Assembly (NCBI GenBank): GCA_011503125.2
Contig: WWBZ02000051.1
Span: 3,224,001-3,288,000, forward strand
Origin: Botryosphaeria dothidea
Lineage: Eukaryota > Ascomycota > Dothideomycetes > Botryosphaeriales > Botryosphaeriaceae
Reading direction: 5' to 3'
Length of the DNA stretch: 64,000 nt
In this document: positions 31,407 to 42,050 of the stretch, in pieces
Position numbering within the stretch: position 1 is the first letter of the stretch
How the letters are laid out: every line of letters begins with the position of its first letter
Program-made: the position numbers and the translations under genes
The notes under the pieces: model-generated
Told to the model about the DNA's origin: nothing
The model's database searches: none
What the model saw: the letters and a program-made list of their open reading frames with translations, nothing else

Positions 31407-34400
31407 ATGACAGCCAGTAACGTCAATGGGAGCGCCGCGAACGGCAGCGCAACAAATGGTAGCTTCACGAACGGCAGCACCACAAACGGCCACGCCTCAA
31501 ATGGCCATTCAGCCTCAAAGCCCGCCCGAGAAGCACCCACACCGATTGCCATAATTGGAATGTCTTGCCGCCTCCCCGGCGGTGTGGCTTCTCCGTCCGA
31601 CTTCTGGGACATGATGAGCAACGGGCGCAGCGGGCGCTCCGAGTTTCCCGCAGACAGGTTCAATCCGGACACCTTCTATCATCCCAATCCGGACCGCAAG
31701 GATTGTATCAACACGCGGCATGGGTACTTCATCGACCAGGACGTATCGACCTTTGACGCACCCTTCTTCAAGATGGGCGCGACGGAGGCGGCTGCGACGG
31801 TGAGAGATATCCTGTCCTTCTCTTTTCGCTTTTCTCTTCGGCCAGTCCTTTTCTTTTCTCATGGTCTGCTCGTGAACGCCTCTTAGCGGCATAACTTCAT
31901 CTCACCTTGGACTTTACCTTGGACTCTGCCTCCATTTCTTTTTTCCTTCATCCACTCCTCGATCCAGAAACCAAAACAACCCCCTCTCCACCCCTCGCTC
32001 ATCCCACCCACCAGGGCCCCCAACACCGCCTCCTCCTCGAAACCGCCTACGAAGGCCTCGAAGACGCCGGGCTCCCCCTCCCCACCATCCGCGGCCGCCC
32101 CATCGGCGTCTACGCCACCAACAACATGTGCGACTACACCATGTCCGCGATGACGGATGTGCACAGCAGCGCGCCGATGAGCGCCGCGCTGGGCAACGCC
32201 TGCATGCTCTCCAACGCACTCTCCTACCACTTCGACCTGCGCGGCCCCAGCGTCACCGTCGAGACGGCGTGCTCGTCGACGCTGTCGGCGCTGCACCAGG
32301 CGGCGCAGAGCCTGCGGTCGGGCGAGACCGAGATGAGCGTGGTGGCGGGCTGCGCCCTGAACCTGACGCCGTGGCGGTGGATGCTGCTGTCGAACCTGAT
32401 GTAAGCCCAAACCATCCTCGAGAAGACAGAAAGGAGGACGCTGACGCGATCCAGGATGCTGAATCCTACCGGCAAGACCCTCGCCTTCGACCACGCCGCC
32501 GACTCCGGCTACGCGCGCGGCGAGGGCGCCGGCTGCCTCATCCTCAAGCCGCTCGCCGCCGCCCTGCGTGACAACGACCGCATCCGCAGCGTGCTCGTCG
32601 ACGTCGGCGTCAACCACGACGGCGCGAAGCTGACGTACACGACGCCCGCGCCGGCGTCGCAGGCCGCGCTGATGCGCCAGGTGTACGCGCGCGCGGGCAT
32701 CGCGGCGCAGGACGTCGGGTTCGTCGAGGCGCACGCGCCGGGGACGCGGGTGGGCGATCCGGTGGAGCTGGAGGCCGTGCATGCGGTCTTTGGCGGGGAG
32801 GGGCGGACGGCGGAGGAGCCGCTGCTTTTGGGGTCGGTGAAGAGCAATGTCGGGCATCTGGAGTCGGCGAGCGGGATACCGTCGGTGATCAAGGTAGCGC
32901 TGATGCTGGAGAAGGGGGTTGTGCCGCCGACGATTGGGTTTGAGCAGGAGAATGAGAAGGCGCCGTTGCGGAGTCGGAATATGGAGGTGTGTACTGACCC
33001 CCGGGTTGAGTGAACTCATTTGCTGACCCAACACCAAAGGTGCCAGTGCAGTCGATACCGTGGCCGAAAGGAAAACGCTACGCAGCAGTCAATAATTTCG
33101 GGTTTGGAGGAACGAACGCGCACTGTGTCCTGGGCATTCCACCCTCCAACGACGCCCACTCATCTCCAGAGCTCAATGCCAAATCTTCAGAGCCTTTCCT
33201 GTTCGCAGTATCAGCAAACGACGAAACCGCCTTCAACAAACGAAAAGAGCAGCTCCAGCACGTCCTCTCCAGCGAAGGCAACTCCCGCATCTCCGCCCGC
33301 GACCTCGCATACACCCTCGGCCAACGCCGCACCCACCTCACCTGGCGCACCGCCGCCATCGCCTCCACCCCCTCCGCCTCGCCTTCGTCTTCCCAGGCCA
33401 AGGGTCGCAATGGTTCGGCATGGGCGCCGAGCTATACGCGCGCTACCCCATCTTCGCGCAGGCGATCCGGGACAGCGATGCCATCCTGGCGCAGCTCGGC
33501 GCCGACTTCTCGCTTGCCGAGCACATGTTCACGGCGGAGAGCGCATCGGCGTCTCGCATCGACCAGCCGGAGATCAGCCAGCCGGCCACGACGGCGCTGC
33601 AGGTTGCGCTGGTGCAGCTGCTGTGGTCGTGGGGCGTTGAGCCGCACGCCGTCATCGGCCACTCGAGCGGAGAGATCGCGGCCGCATACGCGGCGGGCAT
33701 CCTGTCGCTCGAGAGCGCGACGCGCGCGGCGTTCTACCGCGGCAGGTTCACGGCGGACCTGCGGACGGAGCAGCCGGACTTGAAGGGTGGCATGTTGGCT
33801 GTCATGGCGGGCGCGGAGGATATCGCGCCGCTGCTGAATGCCGTGAAGACGGGCACGGTGGTTATCGGCTGCGAGAACTCGCCCAAATCGGTCACGGTGT
33901 CAGGCGATGAGGCGGGGTTGGCGGAGTTGGAGGGCTTGATGCGTGAGAAGCGCGTCTTGCATAAGAGGCTTGACGTGGATGTTCCTTACCACTCTCCTTT
34001 CCTGGAACACGTGCTCGAGCTGTACAAGGAGGTCGAGGGCCTGGAGCAGCAGCCGAAGGAGCATCACAAGGCGGCGTTCTACTCAACCATGTATGGACGC
34101 AAGGTCAGCGGCACCAAGGTGAAGCCCTCGTACTGGGCAAGCAGCGCCCGGTATCCCGTGAGGTTTTCCCAAGGCGTGCTTGATCTCCTTTCTAAGGACG
34201 GCCCGCCGGATGCGTTTGTCGAGATAGGGCCGAGGACGACGCTCCTGGGACCGGTCAAACAGATCCTTAAGGCGGCAAAGGTTGAAAACACGCCACTCTT
34301 CTCAATGCTGGAACGCGGAAAGGACGCCCGTCTCACTAGCCTCGAGTTGGCGGGCCGGCTGTTCAGCATGGGCGCACCTCTGGAATTTGGAACGGTCAAC

Positions 34401-37400
34401 TTCCCCGCCGACGAACCTGCGCCGCGTCTGGTTGATGGTCTCAGCCCGTACCCATGGTCGCGGTCCAGATGTTGGCTCGATTCACCTATTCTTGACGAGA
34501 GTCTCCGGGGACAGCATGTGCATCACGATCTGCTTGGCCGTCCTCTGGATGGATTAAGCGGTGGAGAGATGACATGGAAAAACGTTCTTCGGATGGAGGA
34601 TCTGCCCTGGCTTCGCGACTACTGGGTCAAAGCACCTGTGTTTCCACTTGCCGCTTTCGTTAGCACCGCCGTGGAGGCTGCAGCAAAGCTTGCAACTTCG
34701 AGGCAAGTCGACTACGATGGCTTCTTGCTCCGCGACATTCGAATCCTGGAACCGCTGGTAATGAAGGAGGGCGCTCGCTGTGATATGGCGACCAAGCTAC
34801 GACCGCTCTCGGGAGGATGGGATGAATTTGAGCTTTCGACGTGGGATGCCGAGGCCAAAATTTGGGCTGATCATTGTCGCGGACTTGTCAGCGTCCGCAA
34901 AGGACAAAAGAGTAGGAGCGAAGTGGCGAAACAGGTCGAGCAGGCCAGCATCAAGTGTCAGCACGTTGTGGACAAGAGCAAACGCTATCAAGACTATGCT
35001 CGCGTAGCACCCCGGCGCGGGCCGGCATTCCAGACTGTGTCGAAGTTGCGACATGGTGACGGACAGGCGCTGTGTGAGATTAGCATCTCGGACACGCGCG
35101 CAGAAATGCCATACCAGTACGAGACAGAGTTGGCAGTGCATCCAACAACGCTGGACGGCCTCTTTCAATGCGTGACGCCTCTGTTGGTTGCCAACCCCCA
35201 ACGTGGACCAAGCAATGTTTGGGTTCCTACGGCAGTCAAGGAAGTGTACCTCAGTCGTCAGCTCTCTCGTAAACCTGGCGATCAATTAACCGCCTTGGCA
35301 TGCGCTGAATCAGCCTCGAACTTCTCCATCATCGGCGTTGCAGAGAAAGATGCGGAAAAAGGGCTCATTGAGGTAGATGGGTTGACGCTGAGTGTTGCGG
35401 ACACAGGATCTGTAAAATGGCCCGAGCCAACGAGTGGCTGCTACAAGGTGAGCTGGCAGCTGGCAGACACGCTCACCAAGAAAGGAGTCAGCAGTCACCC
35501 TTGGCTCATTGTCTATAATGACCAAAGCATGGAGGAATTTGCGTCAGAGATAAACGATCAGATGACATTGGCGAACCAGGCGGCGTCGGTGTGTTTGCTC
35601 TCGGAGGCCAAGGCAGAACAGAAGTGCGGAGTGGTGATATGTGAGCTGGACAGCTCACTCCTCTCAAAGACAGACGGCGCGCAATATGAAAAGCTTCAGA
35701 GACTGCTGTTGGCAGCGGAAGAAGCAGTATGGGTAACAAGGGGAGCGCAGAAGAAGCCAACGAATCCGGATGGGAGCATCGTTCTGGGCTTCACGAGGAC
35801 GCTGCGGTACGAACTTGGCACCAAGATTGCTACTTTGGATCTTGACCCCGAAGCCGACGATGAAGAAGACGGGGAGGCGCAAGCTGGACTGGTGGCCGAA
35901 GTTGCAGGGCGGATTGGCAGCAGCGGCGAGGAAAGAAGCGACATGGAGTTTGCCGAGGAAGACGGAATGCTGTTGGTGCCGCGGCTGGCGGACAACGAGG
36001 CAGTGATGCGCAACTGTCACGCAGCTACAGGCGTTGGCGGCCCTGTGGAGCAGCCTATCGATTCTGAGAGACGGCTGAAGCTAGCTTTTGGCAGGCCGGG
36101 TGCCGTTGACACTCTGTACTTGGAAGACGACGAAGACGGCGAGGCAGAGCTCAGGAACGACGAGATCGAGGTGCGGGTGGCAGCCACTGGAGTGACTGCC
36201 GACGATGCCAGGGCTGCAGTCGGGTTGAAGGCAGGATACACAGTCGGCACCGAGTGCAGCGGCACCGTGACGCGAGTGGGCGCTGGAGTTGATGGGTTGG
36301 CGGTGGGGGATCGGGTGTGTTGTCTGACGCGCGGCGCGTTCGCCAGTTTTGCGCGACTGCCGGCTTCGAGCGCCGCCAAGCTGCCCGACGACATTCCCTT
36401 CGACGTCGCTGCGGGGCTCCCGGCAGACTTCACTTCCGCCTACTACGCTCTAGTCGAGGAGGGTCGTCTCCATCCTGGTGACCGCGTCCTCGTCAACGCC
36501 GTCGGAAGCCTTGGCCAAGCTACAGTACAAGTCGCCACCGCCCTGAATGCCCAAATCTTGCTTTCCCCAGATGATGCCACTCCATCCGGCGCCGACTTGG
36601 TCATCAACACGGACCCTGCTGACGCCAAATTTGTTCACAAAGCCTGGCAATCGCTCGTCCCGTTCGGCCGCTTTGTACAGCTAGGTGTCGGTAACGGAGC
36701 ATCGTTGACAGCCCCTGTTGTTGCAGCTGGTAATCACTCGTTTGCCTACGCCTCCATCGATGTTGTCGCTGCTAAGCGGCCACGTCTAATGACTGAAATC
36801 TGGACCCAAGTACTGGAACTTATCATTTCAAAGCGGGTTGCACTGAGCCCAAATCAGCTGTCAGTTATCCCCTTCTCGCAGCTGCCAGCTGCCCTCCGCG
36901 ATATCTCATCGGTTCCCGTCACCACTACCGCCAAACACGTAGTCCTTCACAAGGCCGGTGACAGAGTAAAGGTATATTCCCAATCCCAATCGCTATTCCG
37001 TTTTCAGATCTAACTTTGACTCAGGCTACTGCGGCCAAACTTGCAGCCCCTTCACTCAAACCAGATGGCTGCTACATCATCGTCGGCGGCACAGGAGGCC
37101 TGGGCCGCATCATCACCGAATGGATGATCACCCTCGGCGCCCGCACCATCTTCCTCCTCTCCCGCAGCACCACCCCCAGCCCCGAAGTCTCGCAGCTCAT
37201 CCACCGCGCCGAAGCCTCCGGCGCCCACGTCGCCCTCAAAACCTGCGACGTAGCAAACAAGCCCGCCGTCGACAGCGCCCTCGCCTCCTGCACCGCCACC
37301 CACGGCCCCATCCGCGGCGTCATCCACGCCGCCATGGTCGCCTCGAAGGGCGCCCCCTTCGCGGACACCCCGCACCGCGACTTCGCCGCCGCGCTCGCCC

Positions 37401-38245
37401 CCAAGGTCGCCGGCGCCTGGAACCTGCACGCCGCGCTCGCCCACCAGCGGGGCCTCGACTTCTTCGTCCTGCTCTCCTCCACCGCCGGCGTCCTGGGCAT
37501 GCCCGGCCACGTCGGCTACGCCGCCGCGAACACCTACCTCGACGGCCTCGCCGCCTTCCGCGCCCGCCGGAACCTCCCCGCCGCCGCGCTCGCGCTGGGG
37601 TTCGTCCTCGATGCGGGTCATCTCGCGGAGAGGGCAGATCTGTCGCAGTTGCGGCACGTGGGCGCGCTGGATGGCGAGTTCGTGACGAGCGCGGATGTGT
37701 TGGCGCTGCTGGGCGCGACGATCGCCGGGAAGGTGGGGAGTAATTGCATCATTGGGATTGGGTTTGGTGGGGATGGGAGCGCGGCGAAGATGGACCCGAA
37801 GACGAGGGATGCGAGGCTGGGAAACCTCAAGCTGCGCGGGATCGGCGCGGAGGAGGCGGAGGAGGAGGAGGAGGAGGAGGAGGAGGAGGAGGAGGAGGAG
37901 GAGGAGGATGGCCCGTTGTTCGCCAATGGGGCAGGGGGTGGGAAAGGGTCATCTTTGTTTGCGGAGTTGCGGCGTGCGGGGAGTAGGGAGGGGGCTTTGG
38001 CGTTCGTATTGGAGGCGCTGACGAAGAAGGTGGCGGCGCTGCTGCTCGTGCCAGTTGAAGAGGTGCGAGCGGCGAAGAGTACGATTGAGCTGGGATTGGA
38101 CAGCCTGACGATGATGGAATTGTTGAACTGGGTGGCGACCGACTTACGGACAAGGCTGCGCATGACGGACTTGTTCATGGTGGAGGGATTGGGCGATCTG
38201 GCAGCGCAAATCTTGGAAAATAGTGGGGTAAGCTTTGAGGAGTAA
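31407..38245 (+). CDS. Highly reducing-type iterative PKS (KS-AT-DH-ER-KR-ACP), with frameshift and degenerate DH and ER
   Basis: Exons 31407-31799, 32015-32400, 32455-32986, 33040-36971 and 37025-38245. After an NG-rich N-terminal repeat comes KS: Cys in VETACSSTLSA (32280-32282), His in VEAHAPGTRVGDP (usually HGTGT), His in NVGHLE. AT has FPGQGSQWFGMG and GHSSGE. DH begins HHDLLGRPL, but LPWLRDYWVKAPVFP has Tyr (34620-34622) where the catalytic His stands in active DHs. The second DH motif HPTTLDGLFQ is kept. I see no C-methyltransferase motif. ER starts GTECSGTV; its cofactor loop reads NAVGSLGQATVQ, and about 40 residues usually following are absent. KR is intact (GGTGGLGRII, LLSSTAG, YAAANTYLDG). 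ACP carries GLDSLTMMEL. The KS and AT frames are offset by one base around 33361-33385, with no GT-AG intron to explain it. The product is unknown; reduction to beta-hydroxyls only would be expected. Confidence 0.9.
37858..37908 (+). repeat. GAG trinucleotide microsatellite in the PKS
   Basis: About 17 uninterrupted GAG units code for a polyglutamate run in the linker between KR and ACP. It stays in frame, so length changes would alter only the linker. Confidence 0.9.
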
Positions 38246-39759
38246 AGCAGTGAGCAGGCTGCTGTATGCCGTGCTATGTTGCACTCTTCCAATAAGATCG
38301 CGAGTTAAACCATCGTTGGTGGGACGACGAGAATGCGGCGCCATATTCGCCAGGACATGTGAACAGCCTAAGACTGATATTCTGCTTCTAGGCTTGTGTC
38401 AGAGTTCAACAATGTCTCAAGCCAAGCAGCCGCGCCCGGGAGCACCCGCATGAAAAGAGGGAGTTGCTGACGAGGAAGGCCACGAGACCAACAACATGCA
38501 CCAGTCATCGCCGCCAAAGCGTCTATAGAAAACACAGTGGCAATTTCTGATGGGAGCGTCGGATCTCGATGCAGTTTTACATGCACCCGACTTGCCTAGA
38601 CGGCCTTGATTGGCTCTCTATATAACAGGTCTGGCGAAAGAGTGGAGAGAGCTCCTCCCGGTGGTAGAAAGCCAGTAGCGGATTGTGAGAGATTGCAGCC
38701 TCACCCCATTCATGCAGTAACGACATTGCCAATAAAAGTATGTTCGAGCACGTTTGGCTTATCAATTCCTCTGAATCACATGCAAAATTCATCTTCAGGC
38801 ATCAAAAATAGATGATCTTGAATTGATTCGAGACTGGAAGATTTTTTGGGCTCTCAAAGTGTACGAACCGTTCGTCAAGATAGGTGGAAAATTCTAAATG
38901 CACTGCTTCACTTAATGGTTGCACATTCATTCCAGTGATTTGGGTGTAGCTGCAGAGTAAGCTCGTATATCTGTATCATGCACCAATACATCATCCCACT
39001 CAGGTGTCCGAGGATTTAAGCCACTCATTGTTTTCTCCCAAGGGAAAGGCAAACTCAAACAGAAAACCGCGCAATCATAGGTCTTGAAATTTGACGAGGT
39101 CTTTTCACAGGCATACTGGCTTGACTGATATCGAAGAAGTTAAATGTTTCGATTAAACAGCACATACGCAAGAACCTTAAAGCTTCCACTTTGTATATCT
39201 TTGTTGACACCCAATAGCTGCATTCGAAATGATCTCTAGGATTTTCAGCATCTTGAACCTTGTGGGATGCATGTCATCTAACCATCCGCGTCATCTGCGT
39301 TACAGTTATTACTAATCGACCGTCGTAAGCAGCCTTGCAGGAGACGCATGAGATGGCGCGGTCTCGCCCGATTTTCAACCAATAAACTCTAAGCACGTCG
39401 CTCATAGTACTCGCGGACCTTCTAAAAATGAGGACACTGAAATATTACAGCACATAGCATGTGATTTGGGGCCAATAAGTTCTTCAGCCTCATTTTTGTT
39501 GGAATTGGATGACTCTCATTATCGGGGCATGCGTTTTTTTTAGAGCTGACGCGCGTACACCGGTCAAATAGCCCGCAGAAGCCACTAACGCAATGATCTC
39601 GGATACATGTTGAGCTCAATTCCTGGATTTCGAATCAAGTTATATACCAATGGTGTCCGGCGTTCATCCCTCGTTAGCTGTCATCAACACCATATCAATG
39701 TACACTTATGGTCTCGAAAATCACTCGTCTTCACTAAGAACCTCTAGAACAACAGAGGG
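38246..39759. other. Gene-poor, AT-richer region after the PKS
   Basis: 1.5 kb with only short frames lacking recognisable similarity. It separates the PKS from the kinase/HET locus and is a natural right edge for the cluster. Confidence 0.45.
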
Positions 39760-41592
39760 ATGTCAATGGCTCTGCCGAGACAAGATTGTTTGGGCGCTAC
39801 GTTATCAAAAGCCTTGGTGTCGAGTCTGTCTGACACGAAACTATTCCTGCCCGCAAGCCAGTTACCACTGCTTTTTACCGCGACCAATGTCACAGCGGAA
39901 CTACGAAGAATACCCTCAAGGTACAAGCAAATCGACACACCAGAGCCAGAAGAGCAACTTGCCGATCTGGTCAGGTTTATTGTGGATGATGCGAAGAAAG
40001 TATTCGGTGCTGCCCTCCGATCAAGCTCGGAATCCGGCTTCGGACTCATCTCAATCATGAAAGAATTCAGACGCCTCAACTTCAACGATGACGTTCTCCC
40101 CATCAAAGAAACTCCGTGTGCCAAGTCTGGAATTTTCGACGACTGTTCGCATTCACAAGCTCTGGCAGTGTTTCACGACCGTGATCTATGGAGCTACGAT
40201 ACCATTCAAAAATTCTGTGAGGAGCAATGGACATTCTTAGCCCCCGTCTTCACCGAGTCTGCTGCCAAACAGGAGCTTCCACTGAACTCCATCCTCCCAT
40301 ACACATGGATGGACACAGTCAGCAAACACAGCCACTTTAGCCGGGTTACGAAAGCCAAGATCCGTACGGATCATCTGGCCGTTGTTGAAACAGTGAGAAC
40401 CCCACTTATGCAAGGCTTTCAGCATCCTGAGAATAACTTTCGGCAGAGCGAAACAGAGCTTGAAGTTGCTGTAAAGGAGCTGATCAAGTCACCCAACACG
40501 AAGGATCCGGATTTGAAGAAAGCATGGGATGTTGAAGCAGAGGCTCTCCTAGCGATCAGCAACCTCAAGAATAACCATCTCATAAGACGAATCGCGGCCT
40601 TTTCCAGGCAGAGTCGGTACTTCCTCATCTTCGAATGGGCCAACGGTGGAAGCCTTCACGAATTTTGGAAAAACAACCCCAAACCAACTCTGAGTCACCA
40701 GTTGGTTCAGGATGTCGTAATACAGCTACTGGGTCTATCTCGCGCTCTCCGTGCTCTGCACAACAATGACAAATCTGAAAGCAACATTGGTACAGGCAAC
40801 TGGCGCCATGGAGATTTGAAACCGGACAACATTCTTCGATTCCGGGGGCCGAATACCCCAGAAGACTCACTTGGTACACTTAAAATCGCGGACTTGGGTT
40901 TGGCGAAGCTCCACGATGTCGACACAAACCTGAGGGCGGATCCGACAAGTCAAAAATGCGGGACATTGAAATACGAACCGCCAGAGGCTCTGCACCCTCA
41001 TCGTTCGCCCCGTTCCCGTCGGTATGACATTTGTTCCATGGGATGCATCATCCTCGAATCCATCATCTGGCTGCTCTACGGCTACGAGGGCTTGGAGGTG
41101 TTCAATGGAGAGGCCGTCGACGATCCCAACAGGGAAACAGTTTTTTACAAGGTGGACAATCAAGGACAAGGTACAGTAAATAACATTGCGACCAGATGGA
41201 TGAGAAGAATACGAGATGAAGACCCGGAATGCAAGCAAGACAGTGCAATCCGAGCGCTGTTAGAGGTGGTTGAGAAAAAGCTTCTTGTTGTTGAGACAGA
41301 AACGGCTGGAGAAAATCAAACCGGCCCGCGTAGAACAGCACCGGAGCTTTGTGATGACTTGGAGAGGATCAAGACGCTATCAGAGCAAGACGAACGCTAC
41401 TCATTCACAGGTTCGTCTCGAGATCAGAATCTGAAGCTGACACCCGTAAAATCGTCGCGACTTTTGGCACCTGGCGGGGCGGTGCCACGACCACGCACTG
41501 GGCAGCCATCCTCACAGGCGGGTGAGCAGATCTTTGCTGTTCCGGATCCGAATGTCAGTACTTCTGATCGAACAATTTTTTCAGGAATGTAG
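39760..41592 (+). CDS. Serine/threonine protein kinase (fungal HET-associated type)
   Basis: An open frame of 610 residues. The N-terminal ~230 residues have no domain I can name. The kinase domain follows: AVKEL with VEAEALL, FLIFEWANGGSLHEFW at the hinge, catalytic loop HGDLKPDN (His350, Asp352, Asn357), DLG in place of DFG at 378-380 (ADLGLAK), and the GTLKYEPPEAL activation segment, so it may be active. After the kinase domain comes a Ser/Pro-rich tail (VKSSRLLAPGGAVPRPRTG). That tail and the HET protein starting 460 bp downstream match an architecture known in filamentous fungi, in which a kinase precedes a HET domain in one protein. It may therefore be the first part of the next feature. 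Confidence 0.8.
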   Translation: MSMALPRQDCLGATLSKALVSSLSDTKLFLPASQLPLLFTATNVTAELRRIPSRYKQIDTPEPEEQLADLVRFIVDDAKKVFGAALRSSSESGFGLISIMKEFRRLNFNDDVLPIKETPCAKSGIFDDCSHSQALAVFHDRDLWSYDTIQKFCEEQWTFLAPVFTESAAKQELPLNSILPYTWMDTVSKHSHFSRVTKAKIRTDHLAVVETVRTPLMQGFQHPENNFRQSETELEVAVKELIKSPNTKDPDLKKAWDVEAEALLAISNLKNNHLIRRIAAFSRQSRYFLIFEWANGGSLHEFWKNNPKPTLSHQLVQDVVIQLLGLSRALRALHNNDKSESNIGTGNWRHGDLKPDNILRFRGPNTPEDSLGTLKIADLGLAKLHDVDTNLRADPTSQKCGTLKYEPPEALHPHRSPRSRRYDICSMGCIILESIIWLLYGYEGLEVFNGEAVDDPNRETVFYKVDNQGQGTVNNIATRWMRRIRDEDPECKQDSAIRALLEVVEKKLLVVETETAGENQTGPRRTAPELCDDLERIKTLSEQDERYSFTGSSRDQNLKLTPVKSSRLLAPGGAVPRPRTGQPSSQAGEQIFAVPDPNVSTSDRTIFSGM

Positions 41593-42050
41593 TAAAATAT
41601 TGACACATCTACTGGTAGGTTGTAAGTTGAACTTTTCAAATATTGGCGCGATGTAATTACTAATTTAAGTGCTGTATCGTACAAAGCAAGTAAGTGAGCC
41701 TCACGGCGGCCTAAGGTAAGGCTAATTCTGACAATAGAATATTCTATCTAGTACGTAAGTAATCTACAGCCCATGGCTACAAAAGCACTGAGACTGGATA
41801 ATGACGCAATTGATGCGCTTTTCATAGACCGTAAGTTAAATGAGATTGTGGAGCAACAAAATATAGACTAACATTTCTGAAGCATGTAAGTAGATCGCAT
41901 GCACATACGAGCCGATGATCTTACCCTTCACTCTACCGAGTACCGCTGATCTGTTACTTTCTTAATCCACTTCCCCAAAGATAACATCAATTCAGACCGT
42001 AGGTTGGAATGCTGCAGAAACCATCCAGGCAAGATGGCTAATTTATTTAG
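41593..42050. other. Linker region rich in splice-like signals
   Basis: Several GTAAGT/GTAAGG donors and CTAAC/CTAAT branch-like sequences are packed here. A short exon-like frame starts at about 41773 (MATKALRLDNDAIDALFID) and is followed by GTAAGT and ACTAAC...AG. The acceptor TTTATTTAG ends at 42050. This is compatible with small exons linking kinase and HET parts, but no complete in-frame path was established. Confidence 0.35.

Noticed and set aside
31883..33037. 384-codon open frame on the minus strand across the PKS ketosynthase
   Set aside because: It is an Arg/Ala/His-rich shadow of GC-rich KS coding sequence; the plus strand carries KS catalytic motifs.
37052..37657. 201-codon minus-strand frame opposite the PKS KR
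   Set aside because: Gly/Ala/Glu-rich shadow; KR motifs lie on the plus strand.
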